Origin: Bacteroidota bacterium
GTDB taxonomy: Bacteria; Bacteroidota; Bacteroidia; Bacteroidales; VadinHA17
Length of the DNA stretch: 6,680 nt
NCBI GenBank assembly: GCA_023430725.1
Contig: JAEYZD010000013.1
Span: 1 to 6,680 of the forward strand
Reading direction: 5' to 3'
Below, piece by piece: positions 1-5,960 of the stretch. How positions within the stretch are numbered: the stretch's first letter is position 1; each line of letters opens with the position of its first letter. Both the position numbers and the translations under genes were made by a program. Under the pieces are notes generated by a model. It did not search any database. It saw nothing but the letters and a program-made list of their open reading frames with translations, and was not told the DNA's origin.

Positions 1-973
1 GATCAGGATTGAGCACAGGTACTTTGAGGAATCCAGACCGGATTCCGCAGGATGGGAGTATCTTACTACCTGGCAGGCTGCCACGGACCATCATTCCATC
101 ATAGAGCTCTTCAAACCTGTCTTCAGCGGCAGATGGGCAACAACAGGCGTCAGCAAGGGAGGTCAGACGGTCATGTTTCACAGGTACTATTATCCCGAAG
201 ATGTTGATGTCAGTGTTCCCTACGTGGCGCCTCTTAACTTCGGTCCTGAAGATGATCGGATGAAACCGTTCCTTGAGAACGTGGGAACAGCAGAGTGCCG
301 TGAGAGAGTCTTCAGTTTTCAGAAGATGGCGCTTGAGAAATTTGATCAGCTATTCCCTTTGTTTCTGAAGTATGCAGAGGAAAGGGAATGGACCTTCGAC
401 AGGGTAGGCGGTCCTGAGACAGCCTATGAGATGACTGTCCTTGAGTATGAATTTGCATTCTGGCAGTGGGGGAGAGTGCCGTGTGACTCCATCCCGATGG
501 ATGGCAGTGATGAAAAGGTATTCAGGCATCTGGCATCCCTGGGTGATCCGCGCTATTTTGCGGACCAGGGGCTGGCGTATTTTGAACCATTCTTCTACCA
601 GGCGATGACTGAAATCGGTTACTATGGCTATGATTTCGACAGGTTTGCAGGGCTTCTGAAACATGCCCGGAACCTGGAACAGCCTGAATTCCAGTTCTCA
701 GCGCCGCAAGGGACTGAATATGTGTATGATTACGAATTCGGACAGAAGGTGGCTGAGTTTATCCGGGAAGAGGCCGGGCACTTTATTTTCCTTTACGGTG
801 AATACGATCCGTGGTCGGCCACGGCAGCAGATCCGGGAGATAACGGGAATTGCCTCAAAGTTGTCAGGAAGGGTGGTTCTCACGGCACACGGATAAGGAA
901 CCTGCCTGATGAAAGCAGGGAGGAGGTAATTAGCTTGCTGGAGGAGTGGCTGGAAACTACAGCTGCCCGTTGA
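1..973 (+). CDS. PS-10 family (MEROPS S37) serine aminopeptidase, 5'-truncated by window edge
   Basis: The reading frame is open from base 2 to a TGA at 971-973, giving 323 visible residues. The ATG at 173 is internal, because conserved sequence continues upstream of it. The first visible residues include HRYFEESRP, typical of the S28/S37 alpha/beta-hydrolase peptidases, followed by YLTTWQAATDHH. The nucleophile elbow GVSKGG places the catalytic Ser at bases 152-154. The likely Asp is in GEYDPW (806-808) and the likely His in GGSHGTR (881-883), so all three triad members are present and in the expected order. S37 enzymes are usually about 450-480 aa, so roughly the first 130-150 residues, including any export or lipoprotein signal, lie outside the window. 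Family members release short N-terminal peptides (tripeptidyl aminopeptidase-type activity) and are usually secreted or periplasmic; location cannot be checked here. The gene is followed by 185 nt of noncoding DNA and appears to end its transcription unit. Confidence 0.9.
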   Translation, partial: IRIEHRYFEESRPDSAGWEYLTTWQAATDHHSIIELFKPVFSGRWATTGVSKGGQTVMFHRYYYPEDVDVSVPYVAPLNFGPEDDRMKPFLENVGTAECRERVFSFQKMALEKFDQLFPLFLKYAEEREWTFDRVGGPETAYEMTVLEYEFAFWQWGRVPCDSIPMDGSDEKVFRHLASLGDPRYFADQGLAYFEPFFYQAMTEIGYYGYDFDRFAGLLKHARNLEQPEFQFSAPQGTEYVYDYEFGQKVAEFIREEAGHFIFLYGEYDPWSATAADPGDNGNCLKVVRKGGSHGTRIRNLPDESREEVISLLEEWLETTAAR

Positions 974-1026
974 AGAAGTAAAATCCTGAGGCTCCTCATT
1001 GCATCATTTTCAAATATTTAAAATTA

Positions 1027-1059
1027 TTTGCAATTGTTAAAATTAATTAAATACATTTG
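1027..1059 (+). promoter_or_regulatory. Bacteroidota-type promoter for the RRM gene
   Basis: TTTG at 1027-1030 and TACATTTG at 1052-1059 are separated by 21 nt. This matches TTTG-N(17-23)-TAnnTTTG, the consensus for the primary sigma factor of Bacteroides and relatives. Transcription would start near 1064-1066, leaving an unusually long leader of about 93 nt before the RRM start codon. The two boxes sit inside an imperfect direct repeat (TTTGCAATTGTTAA and TTTGCATTGGCTAA), which may be chance in A/T-rich DNA. Confidence 0.65.
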
Positions 1060-1158
1060 CATTGGCTAAATTGTTACGGTGTGGAGACGTGTTGTGTCTG
1101 CATAAGTATCAATAAGCTGATTACTAACTTTTTATTAACATTTTAATTTAATTTTCAA

Positions 1159-1467
1159 ATGAACATTTTTGTAGCCAAGCTGAGTTCTGTAACAAAAGCA
1201 GAAGACCTTCAGGAAATTTTCAGCAAATTTGGAGAGGTAATCTCCGCAAAAGTTATCATGGACCGTGAAACCGGCTTTTCGAAGCGTTATGGTTTCGTAG
1301 AGATGGCAGATGACCGTGCCGGTTATGAAGCTATCGAAAAACTCAACAACTCAGAGCTTGACGGAAGTCAGATCATCGTTAAGAGGTCTGAGCCCAAGGC
1401 AGAGAAGAAGCCTTTCAGACCCCGTCGTGATTTTCGTGACAGGGGTGACCGTGAACCGAGATACTAG
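1159..1467 (+). CDS. single-RRM RNA-binding protein
   Basis: This 102-aa protein is a complete RNA-recognition motif of about 76 residues with a short basic tail. The RNP2 strand is IFVAKL (residues 3-8). The RNP1 strand is KRYGFVEM (42-49), where the usual Gly of K-G-F-G-F is Arg. DRETGFSK lies just before RNP1, and the LDGSQIIVKRSEP ending is typical of the last strand of the fold. Residues 80-102 are rich in Arg, Asp, Lys and Phe (FRPRRDFRDRGDREPRY), probably disordered and RNA-contacting. Small RRM proteins of this kind are abundant in Bacteroidota and act as cytoplasmic post-transcriptional regulators or RNA chaperones; targets cannot be read from the sequence. The ATG start is fixed by an in-frame TAA a few codons upstream. 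There is no Shine-Dalgarno sequence, only an A/T-rich leader. The gene stands alone, with its own promoter and terminator. Confidence 0.95.
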   Translation: MNIFVAKLSSVTKAEDLQEIFSKFGEVISAKVIMDRETGFSKRYGFVEMADDRAGYEAIEKLNNSELDGSQIIVKRSEPKAEKKPFRPRRDFRDRGDREPRY

Positions 1468-1478
1468 GGAATAGATCC

Positions 1479-1508
1479 GCGAATGCTGTACTGGAAGTAA
1501 AGCATCGC
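1479..1508 (+). other. Hairpin in the 3' UTR of the RRM gene
   Basis: Bases 1479-1487 pair with 1501-1508 (GCGA-a-TGCT with AGCATCGC, one bulged A). Inside this, TACT (1489-1492) pairs with AGTA (1496-1499) around a GGA loop, after one G/A mismatch. The total is 12 base pairs in 30 nt, starting 11 nt after the stop codon. It has no T tract directly after it, so it is not an obvious terminator. It may stabilise the mRNA or be a protein-binding element; function is inference. Confidence 0.5.
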
Positions 1509-1522
1509 TTATAACGAAGAAA

Positions 1523-1556
1523 AGAGGCTGTCTCAGAAGAGGCAGCCTTTGTTTTT
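1523..1556 (+). terminator. Rho-independent terminator of the RRM gene
   Basis: AGGCTGTCTC (1525-1534) pairs with GAGGCAGCCT (1539-1548) through 10 base pairs including one U-G wobble, around an AGAA loop. It is followed by TTTGTTTTT (1548-1556). On the minus strand the stem is followed by a partly T-rich stretch (TCTTTTCTTC), so it could also stop transcription arriving from the convergent transporter gene ending at 1595. Confidence 0.85.
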
Positions 1557-1594
1557 ACGGGCATCTCCGGCGTTATGTCAGATTTCTGCTCTGG

Positions 1595-2761
1595 CTATTT
1601 GTATCCGATTATAGGTTCCCATCCGCGAAGGGCAAGCAAAACGAAGAATCCGACTGCATAGGCCAGGGCTATCCACCAGCCGCTTTTCAGCCATTTAACA
1701 ACCGATCTTCCTTCCGGAAATTTGTTTGTAATTGCCACGCCGGCTGATGATCCGAACCATATCATCGACCCGCCGAATCCGACGGCATAGGCCAGCATAC
1801 CCCAGTCATACCCGCCCTGTTCAAGTGCAAGCTTTGTCAATGGAATATTGTCAAAGACCGATGATACAAAGCCCAGCACAAAGCTTGTCTGCCATGATGC
1901 CACCGGCAGTTCTTCCACCGGCATCATTGAAGCGGAGAAGACCAGTGCCATAAGGAATATTGTCCCCTTGAGGGAGGTTTTAAGTTCGTTCCATGGTGTT
2001 GAGGTTATCAGGGCCCCGAGAAGAATCCCGATCCATACCCCTGCAGCCGGAAAGTCAAGCAGTATGTTCGTTGTAATGGCTCCGACCAGAATCAGGGCAA
2101 CCACTATTATTTTCCGGTAATCGACTCTGATCCCGGCAGCAGCGTCATTTTGAATTGGCTGGTATCTTGTCTGGATGATTGACAGCGGAATGCCGAAGAT
2201 CAGCAGGGCGGGTATTACTGCAACGTAGGCATGCAGAACGTTCATTGCAGGGACTCCGTCAATCCACATCAGTGTTGTGGTTGTATCACCTATCACGCTT
2301 CCGGCACCGCCCGCGTTGCTCGATGCGACAATCGCAGCAATGTAGCCGATGTGTACCTTGCCCCTGAATACTACCAGTGCAATAGTGCCTCCGATGAGTG
2401 CTGCGGCAATGTTGTCAAGGAATGAGGAGAGAATCGTGATCATCAGCAGGAGAGAGAAGGCCCCGAACCATCCGCTGCTGAGGTAATTGGGGAGAAGATC
2501 GGGGACATGTGACTCCTCAAACTGTTTGGACAGGATAGCAAAGCCCAGGAGCAATCCCATCAGGTTGATCAGGGTCCTGCCCTCTTCGCCAAGATGGTGG
2601 AACAGAAGGAAAGGATCGGCCGGGTCATTGAAGACCAGCTTGTAGATCAGTATCAGGGTCATGCCGGTAAGGGCCACCCACATTGTCTGTTTGTGGAAGA
2701 GAGCTACTCCCACAAGAGTAAGAGCAAAGAGCACGAACTCAAAGTTCTGAATCAGAAACAT
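1595..2761 (-). CDS. NhaD/ArsB/CitMHS-like ion transporter (IT superfamily), shorter paralogue
   Basis: This is an integral inner-membrane protein of 388 aa with about ten or eleven hydrophobic segments. From the ATG at 2761 it carries the twin signatures of the superfamily. The first half has SSFLDN (112-117) followed by SNAGGAGSVIGDTTTT. The second half has FDNIPL (303-308) followed by GFGGSMIWFGSSAGVAITN. These are half-helix hairpin and substrate/ion-site regions matching those of the NhaD gene next door (LDN, ANAGGAWSPIGDVTT, VDNVPL, GTGGSM), so the two are diverged paralogues. It lacks the long N-terminal loop of NhaD. Substrate is uncertain: Na+/H+ exchange is suggested by similarity to NhaD, but arsenite and citrate carriers share this fold. 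The frame is open upstream to a TTG at 2797 (12 extra residues). I prefer the ATG because the extra residues are polar and because a promoter-like box at 2814-2821 would leave almost no leader for the TTG. It ends facing the RRM gene. Confidence 0.85.
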   Translation of the reverse strand: MFLIQNFEFVLFALTLVGVALFHKQTMWVALTGMTLILIYKLVFNDPADPFLLFHHLGEEGRTLINLMGLLLGFAILSKQFEESHVPDLLPNYLSSGWFGAFSLLLMITILSSFLDNIAAALIGGTIALVVFRGKVHIGYIAAIVASSNAGGAGSVIGDTTTTLMWIDGVPAMNVLHAYVAVIPALLIFGIPLSIIQTRYQPIQNDAAAGIRVDYRKIIVVALILVGAITTNILLDFPAAGVWIGILLGALITSTPWNELKTSLKGTIFLMALVFSASMMPVEELPVASWQTSFVLGFVSSVFDNIPLTKLALEQGGYDWGMLAYAVGFGGSMIWFGSSAGVAITNKFPEGRSVVKWLKSGWWIALAYAVGFFVLLALRGWEPIIGYK

Positions 2762-2813
2762 GTTACGGGATTTAAGGTTGGAGTGTTTGTCCTGCAATAG
2801 GATTTAGAGGATG

Positions 2814-2821
2814 CAAATATA
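2814..2821 (-). promoter_or_regulatory. Possible -7 element for the shorter transporter gene
   Basis: The minus strand reads TATATTTG, a perfect TAnnTTTG -7 box, about 53 nt upstream of the preferred ATG. Any -33 element would fall inside the adjacent hairpin, where I see only a weak CTTC. The box directly abuts the stem of the preceding hairpin, so it may instead be no more than that terminator's T-rich tail. Confidence 0.35.
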
Positions 2822-2850
2822 AAGGGCTTCACCATTCGATGAAGCCCTTT
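2821..2850 (-). terminator. Hairpin terminator downstream of nhaD
   Basis: AAAGGGCTTCA (2821-2831) and TGAAGCCCTTT (2840-2850) form a perfect 11-bp stem with an 8-nt loop, about 20 nt beyond the nhaD stop codon. On the minus strand it is preceded by an A9 run and followed by TATATTTG, so the T tract is interrupted. On the plus strand there is a T9 run 7 nt after the stem, but no plus-strand gene enters it. It probably ends or attenuates nhaD transcription before the downstream transporter gene. Confidence 0.7.
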
Positions 2851-2871
2851 TGCAGAATTTTTTTTTCAACC

Positions 2872-4338
2872 TCAGTGAATAATCTGTGCCTGGAGCCAGT
2901 AAACTCCTGCGCCTGCCAGGTATCCCACCAGTGCAAGCCATGATATCTTTTTCATATACCAGATGAAGTCAATTCTCTCGAGGCCCATGGCAGCCACACC
3001 TGCAGCAGAGCCTATGATGAGCATGCTGCCACCTGTTCCTGCACAGTATGCCAGGAACTCCCAGAAGAGCCCGTCCTGAACAAAGAAGGCGGCGTATGCA
3101 GGATCGGCAGCCATCCTGAGCATGTCAGGCGAAACCACTTCATACATACCCATTGCCCCGGCAACAAGGGGAACGTTGTCAACAACGGCAGATATGGCAC
3201 CAATTGCCAGGTTGATCAGGTAAATGTCACCCAGTTTATCATCGAGGAATCCGGCAAGAAGGCTGAGGTGGCCTGCACTCTGAAGTGCCGCTACAGCAAT
3301 GAGGATGCCAAGGAAGAAGAAGATTGTAGGGGTATCAACCTTCTTGACAATATTGTAAATAGTGAGTTTCTTGCGTATCTCATCCTCCTTGTCGCGGTGC
3401 ATGATCTCCGAGACAAGCCACAGCACGCCAAGTCCAAACAGCATACCAACGTAAGGGGGAAGATGGGTGACTGTCTTGAACACCGGCACGAAGAGTAGCA
3501 TTGAGACACCAAGTATCAGAATAAATGTCTTCTCGAAGGGTGTTGTGATATCACCCGACTGATGCGAGACTTCGGGTCTTCTGACATCTCCCTTGACCAT
3601 GAATGACAGGATTGCCAGAGGCACGATCATATTTACAAGACTTGGGAGGAATACCTTCAGGATGATGTTTACCGTGGTAACCTGTCCGCCAATCCAGAGC
3701 ATGATTGTTGTAACGTCACCGATTGGAGACCAGGCACCGCCGGCGTTGGCGGCAATGACAATCATGCTGGCAAAGATCCATCGGGTGGGTTTGTCAGAGA
3801 TAAGCTTCCTCAGCAGCGCAATCATCACAATTGTTGTTGTCAGGTTGTCAAGGACGGCAGACATGAAGAATGTTATGATGCCCAGTATCCAGATCAGCCT
3901 TACTTTGCTTTTCGTTGAGATCTTGTCTGTAATGACAGTGAATCCCTGGTGCTGGTCAATTACCTCGACGATAGTCATTGCGCCGAACAGGAAGAACAGG
4001 ATCTCTGCAATATCTACAAGGTGGTGTGCAAGTTCCTCCTTCACAAAGGCGGTTGTATGCCCTGTAAGTTCAACGGTCTCGCGAAACGGAGAGGTGGCAA
4101 ACTGATCTGCAGTCATTGCCGGGGCAATGTTGTTCAGTATCTGCTGCCCCATCATCTTCAGTTCCTCCCATGACGGGGAAAAGCCCATGGCAAGTATCTG
4201 CTCACTGAAAAGAGCGTAAACAGCCCAGAGGATAGAACCCAGCAAGAGCGCGCTGGCAGCCTTCTCGACCTTAATAGGATGCTCAAGTGCTATCGCCAGG
4301 TAACCCAGCAGAAAAAGCACAACCATTAGTATAAACAT
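2872..4338 (-). CDS. nhaD: NhaD-type Na+/H+ antiporter
   Basis: This 488-aa polytopic inner-membrane protein has the hallmarks of NhaD. LGYLAIALEHPIKVEKAA (11-28) is followed by a hydrophilic loop of about 50 residues (about 52-108), then HHLVDIAEILFFLFGAMTIVEVID (105-128). Ion-site regions come in two halves: LDNLTTT (163-169, Asp164-Asn165) with ANAGGAWSPIGDVTT (197-211), and VDNVPL (386-391, Asp387-Asn388) with GTGGSMLIIGSAAGVAAMG (434-452). Family members use the proton gradient to expel Na+ (and Li+), giving salt and alkaline-pH tolerance. The ATG at 4338 has no Shine-Dalgarno sequence but lies about 20 nt downstream of an excellent promoter. The gene lies between the beta-CASP nuclease gene (64-nt gap, upstream) and a shorter paralogue (downstream). 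Length and motifs are normal for the family and I see no frameshift. Ion specificity is inferred from family membership. Confidence 0.92.
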   Translation of the reverse strand: MFILMVVLFLLGYLAIALEHPIKVEKAASALLLGSILWAVYALFSEQILAMGFSPSWEELKMMGQQILNNIAPAMTADQFATSPFRETVELTGHTTAFVKEELAHHLVDIAEILFFLFGAMTIVEVIDQHQGFTVITDKISTKSKVRLIWILGIITFFMSAVLDNLTTTIVMIALLRKLISDKPTRWIFASMIVIAANAGGAWSPIGDVTTIMLWIGGQVTTVNIILKVFLPSLVNMIVPLAILSFMVKGDVRRPEVSHQSGDITTPFEKTFILILGVSMLLFVPVFKTVTHLPPYVGMLFGLGVLWLVSEIMHRDKEDEIRKKLTIYNIVKKVDTPTIFFFLGILIAVAALQSAGHLSLLAGFLDDKLGDIYLINLAIGAISAVVDNVPLVAGAMGMYEVVSPDMLRMAADPAYAAFFVQDGLFWEFLAYCAGTGGSMLIIGSAAGVAAMGLERIDFIWYMKKISWLALVGYLAGAGVYWLQAQIIH

Positions 4339-4357
4339 AGTTCAGGATTTTTTTTTG

Positions 4358-4387
4358 CAAAAATATGATTTACGGTCATTAAACAAA
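4358..4387 (-). promoter_or_regulatory. Bacteroidota-type promoter of nhaD
   Basis: On the minus strand, TTTG (4387-4384) is followed after 18 nt by TATTTTTG (4365-4358), a full match to TTTG-N(17-23)-TAnnTTTG. The next base is C, followed by nine A residues (4356-4348), so transcription would begin within or at the edge of the A9 run. The leader would then be only about 12-18 nt. The promoter lies between the beta-CASP stop codon and nhaD, so nhaD need not depend on the upstream gene. Confidence 0.72.
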
Positions 4388-4402
4388 TGAATGTTATATA
4401 TA

Positions 4403-5803
4403 TCAGATTTTGTATGACATTCCGAATGAAGGAATCTCAATGCTGCCAAAGCCCCTTTTTTCCAGGTATGATTTGTAATGTTGCTGTGTCTCATATTCAC
4501 CGTGAACGAGGAAGATCTGCCTGAGTTTTCCCGGATCCTGGCAGGAGAGGTAATCTGCCATCTCACGGTAGTCGCCGTGGCCAGAGTAGGATTCAATTCT
4601 TTCAATATCAGCCCTGACCGGGTATTTGGTGCCGTGAATTGAAACTTCAGCCTCACCACGGAGAATGCGTGCTCCCAGGGTTGACGGTGAGCAGTATCCA
4701 ACCGCCAGTACCGTGTTGGCAGGGTTGCTGATGCTGTTTGCCAGGTGGTGTTTGACGCGCCCGGCCTCCATCATTCCGGAGGAGGAGATAATTATTACCG
4801 GCCCCTTTATTTCATTCAGGCTCTTTGAGCCCTCGACAGACGTATTGTAGAATAGCGAGTTGAATCCGAACGGGTCAGGATCAGTAAGCATTAGTTGCCT
4901 GACATCATCATTGAAGCAGTCAGGATGCATCCGGAAAATATTGGTAGCGTTTACTGAGAGAGGGCTGTCAACATAGATATCGACCTTGGGAAGACGTCCT
5001 GCATTGTAGAGATTGTTTAGGGAGTAAACAATCTCCTGCGTACGGCCCACACTGAAGGCAGGGATGATCAGCTTCCCCTTTTTTTCGACGCATGTCCGGT
5101 GCACAACCCTGAAGAGTTCTTCATCAGACTCTTCCAGGGTCGGATGGAGCCTGTCGCCGTAGGTTGATTCCGTAATCAGGAAGTCAGCCTGGGGAAATGG
5201 CTCCGGGCTCTTCAGGATCCGGCTGACCGGTCTCCCGATATCGCCGGTGAAGGCAATTCGTTTTACGCCATCATTCTCCTTCAGTTCAAGGGTGACAACC
5301 CCGCTGCCCAGCATATGGCCTGTGTTTGTAAACCTCACGCTGGTGAACTCATCAATCCGGAATTTCCGGTCATAGCCCACACTAATGAACAGTTTCATAG
5401 CGGCAACAGCGTCGGCCTGGGTGTACAGAGGAGCTACCGGAGGGAGCCCTTTTTTTGCCCGCTTCTTGTTGAATGTAATTGTATCATGTTCCTGGATTTT
5501 CCCGGAATCTGCGAGCATTATGGAACAGAGATCGCGGGTTGCATCGGTGCAAATGACTGAACCGTTGAACCCGTTCCTTGAAAGGAAGGGTATCAGTCCC
5601 GAATGGTCAATGTGAGCGTGCGACAGAATAATATGGTCAACTGAGGCGGGAGTGAATGCAAGCGCCCTGTTCTGTTCATCTGTTTCCAGTCCCTTACCCT
5701 GGAACTGCCCGCAGTCAAGCAAAATGTTCTTGCCGTGTTCGGTTTCGATAAGTACCTTGCTGCCTGTCACCTCCCGTGCAGCCCCGTAAAATGTAAGCTT
5801 CAT
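4403..5803 (-). CDS. beta-CASP metallo-beta-lactamase-fold RNA-processing exonuclease/endonuclease (CPSF73/Ysh1-like)
   Basis: This 466-aa cytoplasmic protein has all conserved motifs of a beta-CASP nuclease. The metallo-beta-lactamase half has LLDCG (Asp30), HAHIDH (His62, His64, Asp66, His67), TGHMLGS (His163) and TGDIG (Asp188), which together bind two Zn ions. The beta-CASP and C-terminal parts have ESTYGD (Glu212, motif A), PAFSVGRTQE, SSSGMMEAGR (340-349), SGHGDY (His409, motif B) and LVHGE (His434, motif C). Length and order fit bacterial members related to eukaryotic CPSF73 and distinct from RNase J, which is longer. The likely role is RNA cleavage or trimming, but few bacterial members have been tested and the substrate is unknown. 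The ATG at 5803 begins MKLTFYGAAREVTG, the usual N-terminus of this family, so the start is secure. No convincing terminator separates its TGA from the nhaD promoter, so read-through into nhaD is possible. Confidence 0.94.
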   Translation of the reverse strand: MKLTFYGAAREVTGSKVLIETEHGKNILLDCGQFQGKGLETDEQNRALAFTPASVDHIILSHAHIDHSGLIPFLSRNGFNGSVICTDATRDLCSIMLADSGKIQEHDTITFNKKRAKKGLPPVAPLYTQADAVAAMKLFISVGYDRKFRIDEFTSVRFTNTGHMLGSGVVTLELKENDGVKRIAFTGDIGRPVSRILKSPEPFPQADFLITESTYGDRLHPTLEESDEELFRVVHRTCVEKKGKLIIPAFSVGRTQEIVYSLNNLYNAGRLPKVDIYVDSPLSVNATNIFRMHPDCFNDDVRQLMLTDPDPFGFNSLFYNTSVEGSKSLNEIKGPVIIISSSGMMEAGRVKHHLANSISNPANTVLAVGYCSPSTLGARILRGEAEVSIHGTKYPVRADIERIESYSGHGDYREMADYLSCQDPGKLRQIFLVHGEYETQQHYKSYLEKRGFGSIEIPSFGMSYKI

Positions 5804-5813
5804 GCTATTTATT

Positions 5814-5841
5814 CAAGTTTAGTGATTTGCTAATATAGCTA
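5814..5841 (-). promoter_or_regulatory. Possible promoter region of the beta-CASP gene
   Basis: No perfect promoter is seen. On the minus strand, TAAACTTG (5821-5814) is one base off TAnnTTTG and has an upstream TTTA at 18 nt spacing, but it would leave a leader of only a few nucleotides. TATATTAG (5837-5830), also one mismatch off, is an alternative with a more normal leader. Low confidence in either. Confidence 0.3.
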
Positions 5842-5928
5842 AAGTTGATCAGACCCGACTAAAATTAATAATCAACATTTAATGAACATTATGTCAAATC
5901 TCCTTTAATTAGTGATGCCATTAGTATA
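5819..5928. repeat. Pair of imperfect direct repeats in the divergent intergenic region
   Basis: TTAGTGAT-TTGC-TAATATA at 5819-5837 recurs as TTAGTGAT-GCCAT-TAGTATA at 5909-5928 on the same strand, 90 bp apart. One copy overlaps the possible beta-CASP promoter and the other lies between the -33 and -7 boxes of the DUF47-pit promoter. This could be a shared operator, but an 8-base match in A/T-rich DNA of this length can arise by chance. Confidence 0.3.
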
Positions 5929-5934
5929 TTTTTG
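5904..5934 (+). promoter_or_regulatory. Bacteroidota-type promoter of the DUF47-pit operon
   Basis: TATTTTTG (5927-5934) is a full match to the -7 consensus TAnnTTTG. TTTA (5904-5907), 19 nt upstream, matches three of four bases of the -33 element. Transcription would start near 5940, leaving a leader of about 20 nt before the ATG at 5961. I see no box I can confidently name as a phosphate regulator site. Confidence 0.6.
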
Positions 5935-5960
5935 GCGGGCAATTTTATATTAACTGACTC

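Noticed and set aside
350..664. 104-aa minus-strand frame within the S37 peptidase gene
   Set aside because: It is antisense to conserved peptidase sequence, has no family resemblance and no promoter.
173..973. Reading the first gene as a complete 266-aa protein from the ATG at 173
   Set aside because: The same frame is open to the left edge and encodes the conserved HRYFEESRP and GVSKGG sequences, including the catalytic Ser, upstream of that ATG. The gene is truncated by the window, not short.
984..1020. Possible terminator after the S37 peptidase (TGAGG-CT-CCTCA followed by a few T residues)
   Set aside because: The stem would have only 4 pairs with a 4-nt loop, and the T residues are distant and interrupted; too weak to call.
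3593..4105. 170-aa open frame on the plus strand opposite nhaD
   Set aside because: It lies wholly antisense to a clear NhaD antiporter and resembles no family I recognise; it has no promoter box or plausible leader. It is a by-product of the codon pattern of the real gene.
4339..4402. Possible terminator between the beta-CASP gene and nhaD
   Set aside because: Only a weak A/T stem (TCATT/AATGA) is present, and it overlaps the nhaD -33 box. The promoter is the better explanation for this gap.
4342..4701. 119-aa minus-strand frame overlapping the end of the beta-CASP gene and the nhaD leader
   Set aside because: It runs mostly inside the beta-CASP gene in another frame, has no recognisable domain, and its end covers the nhaD promoter and A9 tract.
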